In this document: piece by piece, positions 16,352 to 25,497 of the stretch | Layout: each line of letters begins with the position of its first letter | Position numbering within the stretch: position 1 is the first letter of the stretch | Program-made: the position numbers and the translations under genes | Assembly: GCA_035554115.1 (NCBI GenBank) | Contig: DATMIW010000045.1 | Location: 1 to 64,000, forward strand | Source: CAXTSE01 sp035554115 | Lineage (GTDB): Bacteria > Actinomycetota > Actinomycetes > Actinomycetales > Microbacteriaceae | Direction of reading: 5' to 3' | DNA length: 64,000 bases | The notes under the pieces: generated by a model | What the model was told of the DNA's origin: nothing | What the model saw: only the letters and a program-made list of their open reading frames with translations | The model's database searches: none

Positions 16352-17574
16352 GGTGCTACTCCCGCAATGGCCCGCTTGAACCCAAGACGAGCGTTCTCGC
16401 AGCAACCGGGTCGGCACACGTCGTACCACGGGCCGAGCTCGGTTTCATGGGGCCGCTGCGCGACCGGGGTGCCGTTCACGCGTTCCATCACCAGGTCGAC
16501 AAGGCCCGAAACATAGGCCGGCGAGGTGCCGGGAGTCGGGGTTCGGACCGCGACCAGACCGTGCTCTTCTGCGGTCTCCATAGCCTCGGTGTCCAGATCC
16601 CAGAGCACCTCCATATGGTCGCTCACGAAACCCAACGGCACAATGACCACGGCCTCGACCCCGAGTGCGGGCAGCCCGGCGATGACATCGTTAATGTCGG
16701 GCTCGAGCCACGACTGGGTCGGCGGACCGGAACGGCTCTGATAGACGAGCTCCCAGCCGATCCGCCCGTCGTCGGTCGAGCCTGTCGAGACCCCGGCCTC
16801 GCGCATAACGACCTGCGCGACAGCGCGGTGCTGCGTCGCGTATGCGCCGCCCTCGTCGAACACGCGGTCGCGCGGACCGCTGTGTTCCGCATCCTGGGTC
16901 GGGATGCTATGGGTCGCAAACAGCACACGGATCGCATTCTCGGCAAAGCCGCGCTCCGTCAGCTCAGCGAGCGCAGTCCGCACGCCCTCGACGAACGGGG
17001 CCACGAAGCCGGGGTGGTCGAAGAACTGGCGGACCTTGTCGATGGTCAACCCGTCCTCGCGACGATCCGCTCCGAGTCCGGTTTCGTCGAGGGCAAGAGC
17101 GAAGTCCTCGCGATACTGTCGGCAGCTCGAATACGAGCTGTACGCGCTCGTCGCCAACCCCAGAAGGGTGCGGAATCCGCGCTCATGCGCCTCAAGCAGC
17201 GCATCCCGCAGGTACGGATCCCAATTGCGGTTGCCCCAGATCACCGGGAGGTCGATGTTGCGGGCCGCGAGCTCGGCCTCGAGAGCTGCTTTGAGCGCCC
17301 GGTTTTGCCCGTTGATCGGGCTGACACCGCCGAAGTGCCGGTAATGATGTGCGACCTCTTCGAGGCGCTCGTCGGGGATGCCACGACCGCGCGTCACATT
17401 TCTCAGGAAGGGGATCACGTCATCCTGCCCCTCTGGCCCGCCGAAGCCCGCGAGGATGATCGCGTCATACGCGACCGGTACCGTTACATGCTCGGGACCG
17501 GAGGCGGCGGCCGGCGATGCGCCCGGGATGCCGTCACGGGCTCCTTCGACATCGGCGCGCTCGACAGTGGTCAT
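16348..17574 (-). CDS. hemH: Coproporphyrin ferrochelatase (CpfC)
   Basis: A 408-residue ferrochelatase inserting iron into coproporphyrin III. The metal-site histidine lies in L-F-A-T-H-S-I-P (about 222), with Y-Q-S-R-S-G-P-P and [17 protein letters not shown] downstream. Four cysteines, one in SSCRQY and three in VCRPGCC at the C terminus, match the [2Fe-2S] ligands of actinobacterial enzymes. The N terminus carries an Ala/Pro-rich extension of about 33 residues. The segment [10 protein letters not shown] (about residues 264-273) is encoded by a repeat also found in the M13 peptidase gene. The ATG overlaps the hemQ stop. Confidence 0.95.
   Translation of the reverse strand: MTTVERADVEGARDGIPGASPAAASGPEHVTVPVAYDAIILAGFGGPEGQDDVIPFLRNVTRGRGIPDERLEEVAHHYRHFGGVSPINGQNRALKAALEAELAARNIDLPVIWGNRNWDPYLRDALLEAHERGFRTLLGLATSAYSSYSSCRQYREDFALALDETGLGADRREDGLTIDKVRQFFDHPGFVAPFVEGVRTALAELTERGFAENAIRVLFATHSIPTQDAEHSGPRDRVFDEGGAYATQHRAVAQVVMREAGVSTGSTDDGRIGWELVYQSRSGPPTQSWLEPDINDVIAGLPALGVEAVVIVPLGFVSDHMEVLWDLDTEAMETAEEHGLVAVRTPTPGTSPAYVSGLVDLVMERVNGTPVAQRPHETELGPWYDVCRPGCCENARLGFKRAIAGVAP
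16769..16794. repeat. 26-bp REP-like repeat, copy inside hemH
   Basis: The stretch contains GGTCGAGCCTGTCGAGACC and differs by one base from 26641-26666 in the M13 peptidase gene. It is read in frame on the minus strand as V-S-T-G-S-T-D-D. A weaker relative (GATCGAGCTTGTCGAGATC) lies at 58791-58809 between gyrA and gyrB. Imperfect dyad symmetry suggests a REP-type palindromic element. Confidence 0.7.
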
Positions 17575-18254
17575 GCGATGACAGACGCGATTTCGGCCGG
17601 CTCGATCTTGCGACCTGTGAAGAACGGGATCTCTTCGCGAACATGGCGGCGCGCTTCTGTGGCGCGCAAGTGGCGCATGAGGTCGACGAGCTCGAGCGGG
17701 TCATCCGCCTCGAGGGCGAGAATCCACTCCCAGTCGCCCAGCGCGAATGAGGCCACAGTGTTGGCCTGCACGCCACGATATTCGGCACCTTTGCGCCCGT
17801 GGTCGGCCAGCATTGCGCGTCGCTCGTCGTCGGGCAGGAGGTACCACTCGTAGCTGCGCACGAAGGGGTACACCGTCACCCACGACTTGGGCGGCAACCC
17901 CCGCATGAATGATGGCGAATGGCTGCGGTTGAACTCGGCCTCGCGGTGCACGCCGAGACCGCTCCATTCCAGGGTGAGGAGCGCGGTGCTCGCCGTGCGT
18001 CGGAAGGTGCGAACGGCCTCCTGCAGACCTTCGGCCGTCGGCCCGTGGAACCAGACCAGGATGTCGGCGTCGGCGCGCAGGCCCGACACGTCGTAGATTC
18101 CCCGAACCACGACCCCCGAGGCGTCGATTTCGGCGAGGGCAGCATCGAGGAAATCGGGCGCGATGGCAAGAGACTCTTCTGTGCGACGCCACACCGCCCA
18201 GAGTGTGTAGGCGGTCTGCAGATCGGATTCGGGTGCTTCGGTCACGTCAGTCAC
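17571..18254 (-). CDS. hemQ: Coproheme decarboxylase (ChdC/HemQ)
   Basis: A 227-residue chlorite-dismutase-fold protein performing the last step, oxidative decarboxylation of coproheme to haem b. Recognisable elements are L-W-A-V-W-R-R, V-W-F-H-G-P, the [17 protein letters not shown] region with the catalytic Tyr, the M-L-A-D-H-G segment with the likely proximal His, and [10 protein letters not shown]. It starts with GTG at 18254. About 67 bp separate it from the DUF3618 gene upstream, so it may have its own promoter or be the next gene of a long transcript. Confidence 0.95.
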   Translation of the reverse strand: MTDVTEAPESDLQTAYTLWAVWRRTEESLAIAPDFLDAALAEIDASGVVVRGIYDVSGLRADADILVWFHGPTAEGLQEAVRTFRRTASTALLTLEWSGLGVHREAEFNRSHSPSFMRGLPPKSWVTVYPFVRSYEWYLLPDDERRAMLADHGRKGAEYRGVQANTVASFALGDWEWILALEADDPLELVDLMRHLRATEARRHVREEIPFFTGRKIEPAEIASVIA

Positions 18255-18321
18255 GTCTTTATCATCGCCCTCGCATCGCTCGGGCGCGAATCAGCGAATG
18301 CGGGGGCGTTCGGCGGGGGGT

Positions 18322-18555
18322 TCAGTCGTCGCTAAAGATCGCCCAGGCGATAACGCCGACCACGACAACAGCGGCGGCGACTCCGCCGACAATCCACGGC
18401 ACCGGGTTCTTCTCATATGAGGCGACGGCCTTGGTGCGCAGTTCTCCTGCGCGCTTGGGCACATTGAACTTGTCTTCTATCGCGTCGAGGGTAGCGGCGA
18501 GTTCCTCGCGCGCCTTCGCGGCCTGGGCTTTTGCGGTTTCTGCTGCAGTGGTCAT
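18322..18555 (-). CDS. DUF3618 domain protein
   Basis: A 77-residue protein with an Ala-rich amphipathic helix (about 1-45, containing R-E-E-L-A-A-T-L-D-A-I-E-D-K-F-N-V-P), then one transmembrane segment (about 53-73) and a short acidic tail. The R-x-E-L-A-x-T-x-D-x-I-x-x-K signature is DUF3618. Its start overlaps the holin-X-like gene by 4 nt. Such proteins commonly travel with holin-X and YtxH-like proteins in actinobacteria; a role in envelope stress is suspected but unproven. Confidence 0.85.
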   Translation of the reverse strand: MTTAAETAKAQAAKAREELAATLDAIEDKFNVPKRAGELRTKAVASYEKNPVPWIVGGVAAAVVVVGVIAWAIFSDD

Positions 18556-19007
18556 CGTGACGACTCTCGCTTTCCGATTCCTTTGATGGCTCTGATGTCA
18601 CGCGAAATGCTGTCGATCGACTCGGTCGGAATCGGCGGCACCCCCCGCTTGAAAATGCCCTGCCCGATCAGGGCGAGGATCACGGCAATGATCAGGAGCG
18701 CCGCCGCGACAACGAGCGCGGCAAGCCACCCCGGCATCACCTGTCCAAGTGCCAGCACCGCTGAGGTCAACAGAACCCCGATCATCGCGAGCAACACCAG
18801 CACGGCAGCCGCGAGGACACCGGCGCCAATGCCGAGGGCCTTGAGCTTGCCGATGAGCTCGGTCTTGAACAGCTCGATCTCGCGCGTGACGAGCTCGTGC
18901 ACCAGATTTGGAACCGAGCCGAGAAGCGTGCCGAGAGATCGCGGGCGCCGGGCGCGCGCAGACCTGTCGGGCGATGCGAGGTGATCAGTGTGTGGAGTGT
19001 TGGACAT
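18552..19007 (-). CDS. Holin-X-like (phage holin family) membrane protein
   Basis: A 151-residue protein with a basic N terminus, an amphipathic segment L-V-H-E-L-V-T-R-E-I-E-L-F-K-T-E-L (about 34-50), two transmembrane helices (about 58-83 and 90-113), and a C-terminal P-x-x-x-I-x-S-I-x-x-D-I-x-A-I-K-G motif. This is the actinobacterial holin-X family. There are no phage genes nearby, so I read it as a housekeeping membrane protein rather than prophage remains. Confidence 0.82.
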   Translation of the reverse strand: MSNTPHTDHLASPDRSARARRPRSLGTLLGSVPNLVHELVTREIELFKTELIGKLKALGIGAGVLAAAVLVLLAMIGVLLTSAVLALGQVMPGWLAALVVAAALLIIAVILALIGQGIFKRGVPPIPTESIDSISRDIRAIKGIGKRESSR

Positions 19008-19039
19008 GGTGGGCTCTGCCCCCGATCCGATCTTCGGCG

Positions 19040-19345
19040 TCAGCTCTTGGTGGTCCGCGACGAGGTGCTCGACGCAGTCGACTTGGCCGACGAGGTACGG
19101 CGTGCCGGCTTCTTGCCCGCGACCTGAGCGACGACCTTCTTGGCGTTGTCACTCACGAACTCTGCGACCTCCGGGGCCTTGTCTTTGACGAAGTCCTGAG
19201 CCGAGTCGACCTTCTCTTGCACACGCGGGTCGTTCCAGACCTTCAGCGCGGCGCTCCGAAGTTCTTCGTATTTCTCACGCCCCGCTTTGGTGCCGAGAAC
19301 GTATCCGACCGCCAGTCCGGCGGCGAAAAGGATCTTGCCCTTCAT
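19040..19345 (-). CDS. YtxH-like membrane protein
   Basis: A 101-residue protein from the ATG at 19345, preceded by GGAG six nt upstream. MKGKILFAAGLAVGYVLGTKAGREKYEEL (shown in two parts: MKGKILFAAGLAVGYVLG, then TKAGREKYEEL) is the YtxH-type glycine-rich transmembrane helix followed by T-K-x-G-R-E-K. A helical middle and a Lys/Ser/Thr-rich tail (A-R-R-T-S-S-A-K-S-T) follow. It is first of the three-gene envelope set between hemY and hemQ, in the same direction as the haem genes. Confidence 0.82.
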   Translation of the reverse strand: MKGKILFAAGLAVGYVLGTKAGREKYEELRSAALKVWNDPRVQEKVDSAQDFVKDKAPEVAEFVSDNAKKVVAQVAGKKPARRTSSAKSTASSTSSRTTKS

Positions 19346-19382
19346 AATGTGCTCCGTTCGTGGGACGGTTCGAGCCCTCAGC

Positions 19383-20711
19383 CTAAACCTGGGGCGTCGA
19401 GCCGGCGGAAAACAACCTCTCGGCCACAGCCTCCGCACGGTCGACGACCGCGGCCAGGCCTGTTCCCTCAGCCTCCCCCACCAGATGCATTCCGTCAACG
19501 GCATGAGTCCGAGGCGCAGCCCGTTCCCAGGTGCGGATTGCGGCGTCGTCGCGGGTGCCGAGGGGCACTCCCAGTAGCGCTGCGGCATCCCGCTCGGCTT
19601 GCGCAAGGAGCGCGTGGGCCGCTCCTGCAGCGTCCGTTGCATCGCCGTCATACGACAATCGGAGCACCTGACGGCCCCCAGCGATCTCGGCGACCCACGG
19701 CCATTTCGCGCTGACGTGGGTGAGTGCCCGCGCACCCACTGACGTTCCTTGCGCTGACCTTCCTCGCGCGACGAGCACACCTGTCCCGCGGGGAGCCGCT
19801 GCGAGCTCGGCTCCGTCGACGACGAGCGTGACCAGGGTGACGCGGCGACCAGGCCCGCTCTGCCCGCCGACATTCGGGGCGGCGATCACCACCTCGCCGG
19901 GCAGGCGTTCCACGCCGATTCGTATCCCCTCGGCATCCACGTCTGTCACCAGCGCACCTGTCCGCAACTCCACGCCGAGGTGCCGCACATCGACGAGCAA
20001 TTCGTCCACGAGGCGCACGACGCCACCTCGAATTCCCGCGACAAGGGAGCCGGCTGGGGCCCGATCGCGAAGCTTACGGACGCCACGAGCTAGCGATCCC
20101 TCGCGCAGCAATGCCTGCCGCAGCCCCGGATGCGCGCGGTCCACGGGCAGCTCGTCCAGCTCGCGCGAATGGACGCCCCTCACGATCGGCGCAACTAGTC
20201 CCTCGGCGACACCGCGCCCCATCCGGCGTCGCACCAGCTCGCCGAGAGACGCGGAATCCGCCGCGAACGTGGCGGGCAGCAGCGCATCCAGCCGCGCGCG
20301 AAACGCGGCCCTCCTGCCGATGGCGGCGACCACATCGGCGGCGAGGGGCACCGCCGGGATACCGAGAACACTTGTCGCGGGAAGCGGAACGCTCGATCCG
20401 TCGGCGCGATACAGCCACGCCGGCAGGGCAGCCGGAGAAACGATGTCGTCGCCAAGCCGGAGTGCGCCGGCGAGAGCGGCCACCGCGCCACCGCGGGTGG
20501 CGAATGACTCGGCACCGGCGTCCAGTTCGATGCCCGCAACCGTGTGCCGATCGAGCTGTCCGCCGAAGCGATCCGATGCCTCGAGGACTGTGACGGAGCG
20601 GCCGCCTAGGGCGAGTCGCCGGGCGACGACGAGACCCGCGACACCGCCGCCCACCACGAGGACGGGCCGGGCAGGTGTGCGCGCGCTGGGGGGCAGTTCA
20701 GCCGCGTTCAT
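19383..20711 (-). CDS. hemY: Coproporphyrinogen III oxidase (CgoX/HemY)
   Basis: A 442-residue FAD-dependent oxidase of the HemY family, oxidising coproporphyrinogen III to coproporphyrin III in the actinobacterial route. The FAD motif V-L-V-V-G-G-G-V-A-G-L-V-V-A-R-R-L-A-L-G-G (residues 17-37) and the E-A-S-D-R-F-G-G-Q motif are clear; G-A-E-S-F-A-T-R-G and the C-terminal D-G-M-H-L-V-G-E-A-x-G-T-G also fit. The ATG at 20711 overlaps the end of hemE by 14 nt; the longer frame to 20963 is antisense through hemE and rejected. Confidence 0.92.
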   Translation of the reverse strand: MNAAELPPSARTPARPVLVVGGGVAGLVVARRLALGGRSVTVLEASDRFGGQLDRHTVAGIELDAGAESFATRGGAVAALAGALRLGDDIVSPAALPAWLYRADGSSVPLPATSVLGIPAVPLAADVVAAIGRRAAFRARLDALLPATFAADSASLGELVRRRMGRGVAEGLVAPIVRGVHSRELDELPVDRAHPGLRQALLREGSLARGVRKLRDRAPAGSLVAGIRGGVVRLVDELLVDVRHLGVELRTGALVTDVDAEGIRIGVERLPGEVVIAAPNVGGQSGPGRRVTLVTLVVDGAELAAAPRGTGVLVARGRSAQGTSVGARALTHVSAKWPWVAEIAGGRQVLRLSYDGDATDAAGAAHALLAQAERDAAALLGVPLGTRDDAAIRTWERAAPRTHAVDGMHLVGEAEGTGLAAVVDRAEAVAERLFSAGSTPQV

Positions 20712-21756
20712 GCACCAAATCGACGATGCGGGTGAGCACGTCGGGGTCCGTTTCGGGGGGAACACCGTGGCCGAGGTTGACGACATGCGCTGGTGCCTCG
20801 GCGCCTCGATCGAGAACATCGCGCACATGCGCGTCAAGGGTGGGAGCCGGCGCCGACAGCAGCGCCGGGTCGATGTTTCCCTGCAGGGGGGTGGTGCCAC
20901 CCAGGCGACGGTTGGCCTCATCCAGCGGCAGACGCCAGTCGACCCCGACAACGTCTGCACCAATGTCGCGCATCACGTCGAGGAACTCGCCGCCCCCGAG
21001 ACCGAAATGCACCTTCGGCACGGTCAGGCCGCGCAGAGCGCTGAACACGCGCTCGGAATGCGGCGCCACCCGACGCTGATAGTCGCGCCGCGAGAGAGTG
21101 CCCACCCACGAATCGAAAAGCTGCACCGCGCTCGCCCCTGCCTCCACCTGGGAGCGCAGGAAAGCGCCCGACACATCGGCACACCAATTGAGAAGAGCTG
21201 CCCAGGTGTGCGGGTCGGAGTACATGAGGCTGCGGGCTCGTTGCTGATCCTTGGACGGACCGCCCTCGACCAGGTACGAGGCCAGGGTGTACGGCGCGCC
21301 CGCGAAACCGATAAGCGGCGTGCTGCCGAGCTCGGCAACGGTCAAGGCGACGGCTTCACGGATCGGGTCGAGCGCATCCGGATCGAGGGGACGCAGGGCG
21401 AGTACATCGGATGCCGTGCGAATCGGGTTCTCGAGCACCGGACCGCGACCGGCCACAATCGAGACACCGACGCCGGCGAGCTTGACGGGCACGACGATGT
21501 CGCTGAAGAAGATGCCTGCGTCGACCCCGTGCCGACGCACCGGCTGCAGCGTGATCTCGCTCGCCATTGCCGGAGTAAGGCAGGCATCGAGCATGTCCGT
21601 GCCCTCACGAAGGGCACGATATTCCGGAAGGGAGCGGCCTGCCTGACGCATGAACCACACGGGCCGGACGTCTGTGCGCTCACCGCGGAACGCCCGAATA
21701 AGCGGCGACGCACTGGTGCGGCCGTCGACGAGAGGGTGGTCTGTCGCTAGGGTCAC
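20698..21756 (-). CDS. hemE: Uroporphyrinogen decarboxylase
   Basis: A 352-residue TIM barrel removing four acetate carboxyls from uroporphyrinogen III. R-P-V-W-F-M-R-Q-A-G-R-S-L-P-E-Y (about 36-51) contains the substrate-binding Arg residues, and F-S-D-I-V-V-P (about 94-100) contains the catalytic Asp. L-I-G-F-A-G-A-P-Y-T-L-A-S-Y also matches. It starts with GTG at 21756, 87 bp from the divergent hemA start, so a shared regulatory region lies between. Confidence 0.95.
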   Translation of the reverse strand: MTLATDHPLVDGRTSASPLIRAFRGERTDVRPVWFMRQAGRSLPEYRALREGTDMLDACLTPAMASEITLQPVRRHGVDAGIFFSDIVVPVKLAGVGVSIVAGRGPVLENPIRTASDVLALRPLDPDALDPIREAVALTVAELGSTPLIGFAGAPYTLASYLVEGGPSKDQQRARSLMYSDPHTWAALLNWCADVSGAFLRSQVEAGASAVQLFDSWVGTLSRRDYQRRVAPHSERVFSALRGLTVPKVHFGLGGGEFLDVMRDIGADVVGVDWRLPLDEANRRLGGTTPLQGNIDPALLSAPAPTLDAHVRDVLDRGAEAPAHVVNLGHGVPPETDPDVLTRIVDLVHERG

Positions 21757-21843
21757 CTGACCAGGCTAAGGCCCGTATCTGCACGAAAGCGCCGAGCGAA
21801 GCGCGCGAAAGCGTGGGAGAGCCCCGGAGCGTAGGCTTGTCGG

Positions 21844-23136
21844 GTGCTCTTCTGTGTGACGGCTCACCACAGGAACACGGATTTCGACGTGCTCGACCGT
21901 GTGTCCCGTGGCGTGTCGACGACGGCTGCGGACCTTGTGGCCGACGTCGATTTCGTGCGCGGAGCCATCGTGCTGGCCACCTGCAATCGCTTTGAGGCCT
22001 ATCTCGAAGTCGACGAGCCTCTGACCGCGGCAAGCGCGCTCGCCACAGAAGCCGTGTTCGCGAAGCTGGCCACAACGGTCGGCGCCGACGCCGATGAGCT
22101 GCGTACCCATGCGAGTGTTCTCACCGGCGACGAGGTCGTGCGCCATCTCTTCGCCGTCAGCGCGGGCCTCGAATCAATGGTGGTTGGCGAAGACGAGATC
22201 AGCGGGCAGGTCCAACGCGCACTCGTGGCGGCCCGCGCCGAAGGCACCTCGAGCAGCGGACTCGAGCAGCTCTTTCAACGCGCCGCGCGCACCTCGCGCC
22301 GCGTTCGGTCGATGGCTGACCTCGGAGGCGCCGGTCGCTCTCTCGCCCGCCTCGCCCTGGATCTCACCTCCACCCGCATTACCGATTGGCGCAGCGCCCG
22401 CGTGCTCGTCGTCGGAACGGGACGCTACGCGGCCACGACGATCGCTGCTCTGCACGACAGAGGTGCTCGCGATATCCGGGTGTTCTCGGCGACGGGGCGC
22501 GCCGAACGCTTCGCGATCAAATACGGAGCCCGCGCCGAGAGCGAGCTGAGCGCGGCCGTTGCGGATGCCGAGGTGATCATCACCTGCACCGCGCGGTACA
22601 CGATCACGGTCGACGACATTCCGAAGCCCGATGTTGCGGAAGCACCGCGTCGGATCATCGTCGACCTCGGGCTGCCCCGCAATGTCGAACCCGCCGTCGG
22701 CGCGCTTCCCGGTGTGGAGCTGCTCGACCTTGAAGTTCTCGCCCTGCACGCGCCTCTCCCCCAGCTCGAACCAGGCGCACGCGATCTGGTCGGCTCGGCA
22801 GCCCAAGAGTTTTTGGCCGAATCCGTTGCGGCCCCGGGCATCGTCGCGCTTCGCACTCATGTGTTCGACGCGCTCGACGCAGAGATCGCTCGCGCCCGTG
22901 GCCGTGCCGCCAACAGCGCGGAGGCGGCTCGCACCGAGCAGGCGTTGCGGCACCTCGCGGGAGTTCTGCTGCATGCCCCGTCGGTGCGGGGACGCGAATT
23001 TGCGCAGGCGGGCCGCACCGAGGAATTCGTGGCGGCGTTGGAGGCCCTGTACGGCATCCGGTTGCCGGCCGAGCCGCGCTCGATCGCCCCCGATCGGCCT
23101 GCGGCAAACAACGGGCAGGGCACCGCCAGCGCCTAG
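21844..23136 (+). CDS. hemA: Glutamyl-tRNA reductase
   Basis: A 430-residue NADPH-dependent enzyme that makes glutamate 1-semialdehyde from Glu-tRNA, the committed step of C5-route haem synthesis. The catalytic Cys is in V-L-A-T-C-N-R-F-E (about residue 45), with G-E-D-E-I-S-G-Q-V and V-L-V-V-G-T-G-R-Y-A (NADPH motif, about 187-196). The start is GTG at 21844. It is the only haem gene on the plus strand and ends before a strong terminator. Confidence 0.95.
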   Translation: MLFCVTAHHRNTDFDVLDRVSRGVSTTAADLVADVDFVRGAIVLATCNRFEAYLEVDEPLTAASALATEAVFAKLATTVGADADELRTHASVLTGDEVVRHLFAVSAGLESMVVGEDEISGQVQRALVAARAEGTSSSGLEQLFQRAARTSRRVRSMADLGGAGRSLARLALDLTSTRITDWRSARVLVVGTGRYAATTIAALHDRGARDIRVFSATGRAERFAIKYGARAESELSAAVADAEVIITCTARYTITVDDIPKPDVAEAPRRIIVDLGLPRNVEPAVGALPGVELLDLEVLALHAPLPQLEPGARDLVGSAAQEFLAESVAAPGIVALRTHVFDALDAEIARARGRAANSAEAARTEQALRHLAGVLLHAPSVRGREFAQAGRTEEFVAALEALYGIRLPAEPRSIAPDRPAANNGQGTASA

Positions 23137-23162
23137 CCGCGCACACCTCGGCGGGACGAGAA

Positions 23163-23190
23163 GAACGGCGAGGCTTTCGCCTCGCCGTTC
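23163..23190. terminator. Strong bidirectional terminator after hemA
   Basis: GAACGGCGAGGC pairs perfectly (12 bp) with GCCTCGCCGTTC around a TTTC loop. It lies between hemA and the LAFTG protein gene, which converge, and can serve both. Confidence 0.85.
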
Positions 23191-23269
23191 CTCTGCCTTG
23201 CCGTTCTTCAGGGGTCTCCCCGCCGCCGCGTCTCAGCTCGCGGGCGGGGCGACCGTTATCGGGTCGTAC

Positions 23270-25141
23270 TTACGCTGCCTGGGGGCGACGGCGCAGTGCA
23301 CGGATCGCGAAGGCCGCGAGTCCTGCTACAAGCAGCAGGTCGGCTGCGATTATCAGTCCCGCCGGTGACCCACCCGTGAAGGCGAGGGTCTCAAGATCGC
23401 ACGCCGTCGGTTTGACGAAGTTGATCGTCCACGAGGTCTGCGTGTCTTCGGCGAACCCGTAGTCGGGAGACCTCGGAGCAGCCGTCACCGTCACAGTGCT
23501 GGTCTTGTCGACCGCATAGCGACCCTGCGCAAGCTGCGTTCCGTCAACGGTCCAGATCACGGCACCGGCCGAAGCCGAGTCGTTGGACAGTGTGTAGGAG
23601 CCTGCGCTGAAGCACCCAATCTGGCTCGAAACCACCGTCGGCACCACGAGAGGCTGGGTCGGAAGGCAGGGGTCAGGGTGGATCTTCAGCGTGAAGGGCA
23701 GCGTCACCGACGGGTCGAGCTTGTACCCATCAGCCAGCTGCACGGTCACGATGTGTTCACCGGCTTCGGCGTCGTGCGTACCTGCCTCGGCCTCGTCACC
23801 GTCGATGAAGTAGCTCACTCCCGTCGTCGTGGGGATCGTGATAGTTCCCTTGACGGTCTGAGGCGAGGTGGGGTCCTGGTCGTAGCAGTACTCCTGCGTG
23901 ACCTCGGGCTTGACCGGCGTGACAACCACCTTGCAGTCGCCGGGGTCGCCGAACAGGTGATCCCACGTGAAGGCCGGTGTCTCGTACTTGCTCGGGTCGT
24001 CGACCGTGGCGCGCACCCAGATGTGATCACCTGGCTGCACGATGAAGGTCGTGTTTTCGGTAATCGGGCGGGGGCTGAAGGTCACATTGTCGGTGCTCAC
24101 GAGGTAGATAACGTGCGGCACATAGCTGAGTGTGTACGTCGACGGCTGAACCTGGCCCGGCTTCGTCTCGACGCAGACAGGTTCCGTGACCTCGGGGGTG
24201 ACCGGTGTCACCTGCGTCAGGCAGTACCCACCGTTGACTGTCCAGAGGTCAAAGACCTTGCTGCCGCCGGCGATCTCATAGAAGTTGTCCGTGTCGCCGC
24301 GGGCAATGATCTGCACAGTCTTCACACCGGCGGGAACCGGGTAGACGCCTGCTTCGAGCGGGGTTGAGTCTTCAACTCCGTCGAATTTTGCGGTGTAGAT
24401 GACTCCGGTCGTGGCGAAGATCTGGAAGCTGGCCGGGGTGTCATAGCCGCCGCCTGAGCAGATCTGTTGCGTGAACTCGGGGGTGACAGGATCGACGACG
24501 ACCATGCACGGAGCGTCTGACGGCTCCTGGAAGACGAAGTTCGTCCAGACGGTTGTGCCATCGAGGGTGTACTTGCTGCTCGACGGTTTTGCCTCAGCGG
24601 TGATCGGCTGCCCGATCGTTGCCGTGTAGGTACCGGCTGGCGTCAGAGCGCCGTTGATGTACCAGAGCACACCAGCGTTAGCGACGAGCGTGTAGCTGGG
24701 GTCACTGTACGTGTTGGGGCCTGTGCACGCGGCCTGCTTTTTCGACAGCTGCGGGGTGACGTGGAAACATCCGGTGGGGAAGTATGCGGTCGCGATCGAC
24801 GCGCTCGCCTTGGTCGTGACATTGCCGGCCGCCCAATACCCGGTGAGGGCGAGCGTGAGATCCTTCGGCTCCGTCAGGTGCTGCGTGAAGACTCGCGATT
24901 CGCTGAAACCGAGAGTTGTGCCGACCGGAACAACGTCGGGAAGGCTGGACTCGGTTATCACTTCGGACTTCGTCGACTCAGAGTTCGTGACAGTCCATGA
25001 GACCGTGTACGCGCCGGATGTGGCACAGCTGACGTCGACGGCGATCGTGTTGTGATGGGCACTCGCGGGTGAGGCCACGAGAGCCACCACACCTAGGGAC
25101 AGGGCTGTGGCGATGGCGCCAGCCAGAATTTTCTTGAGCAT
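23270..25141 (-). CDS. LAFTG-anchored surface protein with six Cys-bracketed modules
   Basis: A 623-residue secreted protein. A signal peptide (1-28) ends A-S-A before HHNT. The C terminus carries LAFTG at 586-590, a hydrophobic span (about 594-612) and an R-A-L-R-R-R tail, which is a class E sortase sorting signal. Between lie six modules, each opened and closed by one Cys: C39-C125, C139-C212, C228-C307, C323-C403, C419-C492 and C510-C581, joined by 13-17-residue linkers of the form V-x-P-V-x-P-E-V/F-T-Q/E. The modules look beta-rich with G-V-x-Y and W/F near the end. I do not recognise a known adhesin or enzyme domain. A class E sortase is at 49283-50068. Confidence 0.85.
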   Translation of the reverse strand: MLKKILAGAIATALSLGVVALVASPASAHHNTIAVDVSCATSGAYTVSWTVTNSESTKSEVITESSLPDVVPVGTTLGFSESRVFTQHLTEPKDLTLALTGYWAAGNVTTKASASIATAYFPTGCFHVTPQLSKKQAACTGPNTYSDPSYTLVANAGVLWYINGALTPAGTYTATIGQPITAEAKPSSSKYTLDGTTVWTNFVFQEPSDAPCMVVVDPVTPEFTQQICSGGGYDTPASFQIFATTGVIYTAKFDGVEDSTPLEAGVYPVPAGVKTVQIIARGDTDNFYEIAGGSKVFDLWTVNGGYCLTQVTPVTPEVTEPVCVETKPGQVQPSTYTLSYVPHVIYLVSTDNVTFSPRPITENTTFIVQPGDHIWVRATVDDPSKYETPAFTWDHLFGDPGDCKVVVTPVKPEVTQEYCYDQDPTSPQTVKGTITIPTTTGVSYFIDGDEAEAGTHDAEAGEHIVTVQLADGYKLDPSVTLPFTLKIHPDPCLPTQPLVVPTVVSSQIGCFSAGSYTLSNDSASAGAVIWTVDGTQLAQGRYAVDKTSTVTVTAAPRSPDYGFAEDTQTSWTINFVKPTACDLETLAFTGGSPAGLIIAADLLLVAGLAAFAIRALRRRPQAA

Positions 25142-25497
25142 GCTCGGGGGTTCCTTGCTGAGAGGAGAGAGCGGTCATACCGGGGCGCGGGGGAGCGCCG
25201 GCAGAGGGCACGTATGGGCGCGCCGAAAGCACGCGCCACGCATCCGGATACACCGGTCGGGGGCGAGGTGCACCGTCGGGGTGGGGTGCACGAGAAAAAT
25301 GCGGGGGTAAGCGAAAGAGTGAGGGGGCTCCTTAGGGGGTCCGTCCTGGGGGAGGGCGCGCGATGTTTCGGGTATCACGCACCGAGGGACAACGATGACG
25401 CTAACAAGCCCCCCTATAGGGGGACATCGCCCACAGGGTTAAGAGTGCGGGTTAAACAACGATCACCGTGCGTGCGGCTACGGCGGTCGGCCGAGCC
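25142..25497. other. 356-bp non-coding region upstream of the LAFTG gene
   Basis: No convincing gene is visible on either strand. It holds the 5' leader of the LAFTG protein gene (AAGGA about 10 nt before its ATG), several G-runs (for example GGGGGCTCCTTAGGGGG near 25323) and a perfect CCCCCTATAGGGGG palindrome at 25410-25423. The long leader suggests regulated expression of the surface protein. Confidence 0.6.
25410..25423. promoter_or_regulatory. CCCCCTATAGGGGG palindrome, candidate operator
   Basis: A perfect 14-bp dyad (five C, TATA, five G) lies 269 bp before the LAFTG start. C-run/G-run dyads around an AT centre resemble operators of the CsoR/RcnR family of metal-sensing repressors. 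No such regulator is encoded in this window, so the assignment is only by resemblance. It could also form a hairpin in RNA. Confidence 0.4.

Noticed and set aside
18552..19007. Phage holin as evidence of a prophage
   Set aside because: No integrase, capsid, tail or lysis genes nearby; the holin-X family is a common chromosomal membrane protein.
19720..21750. A 676-codon open frame opposite hemY and hemE
   Set aside because: Ser/Thr/Arg-rich antisense translation without domains; both opposite genes are certain.
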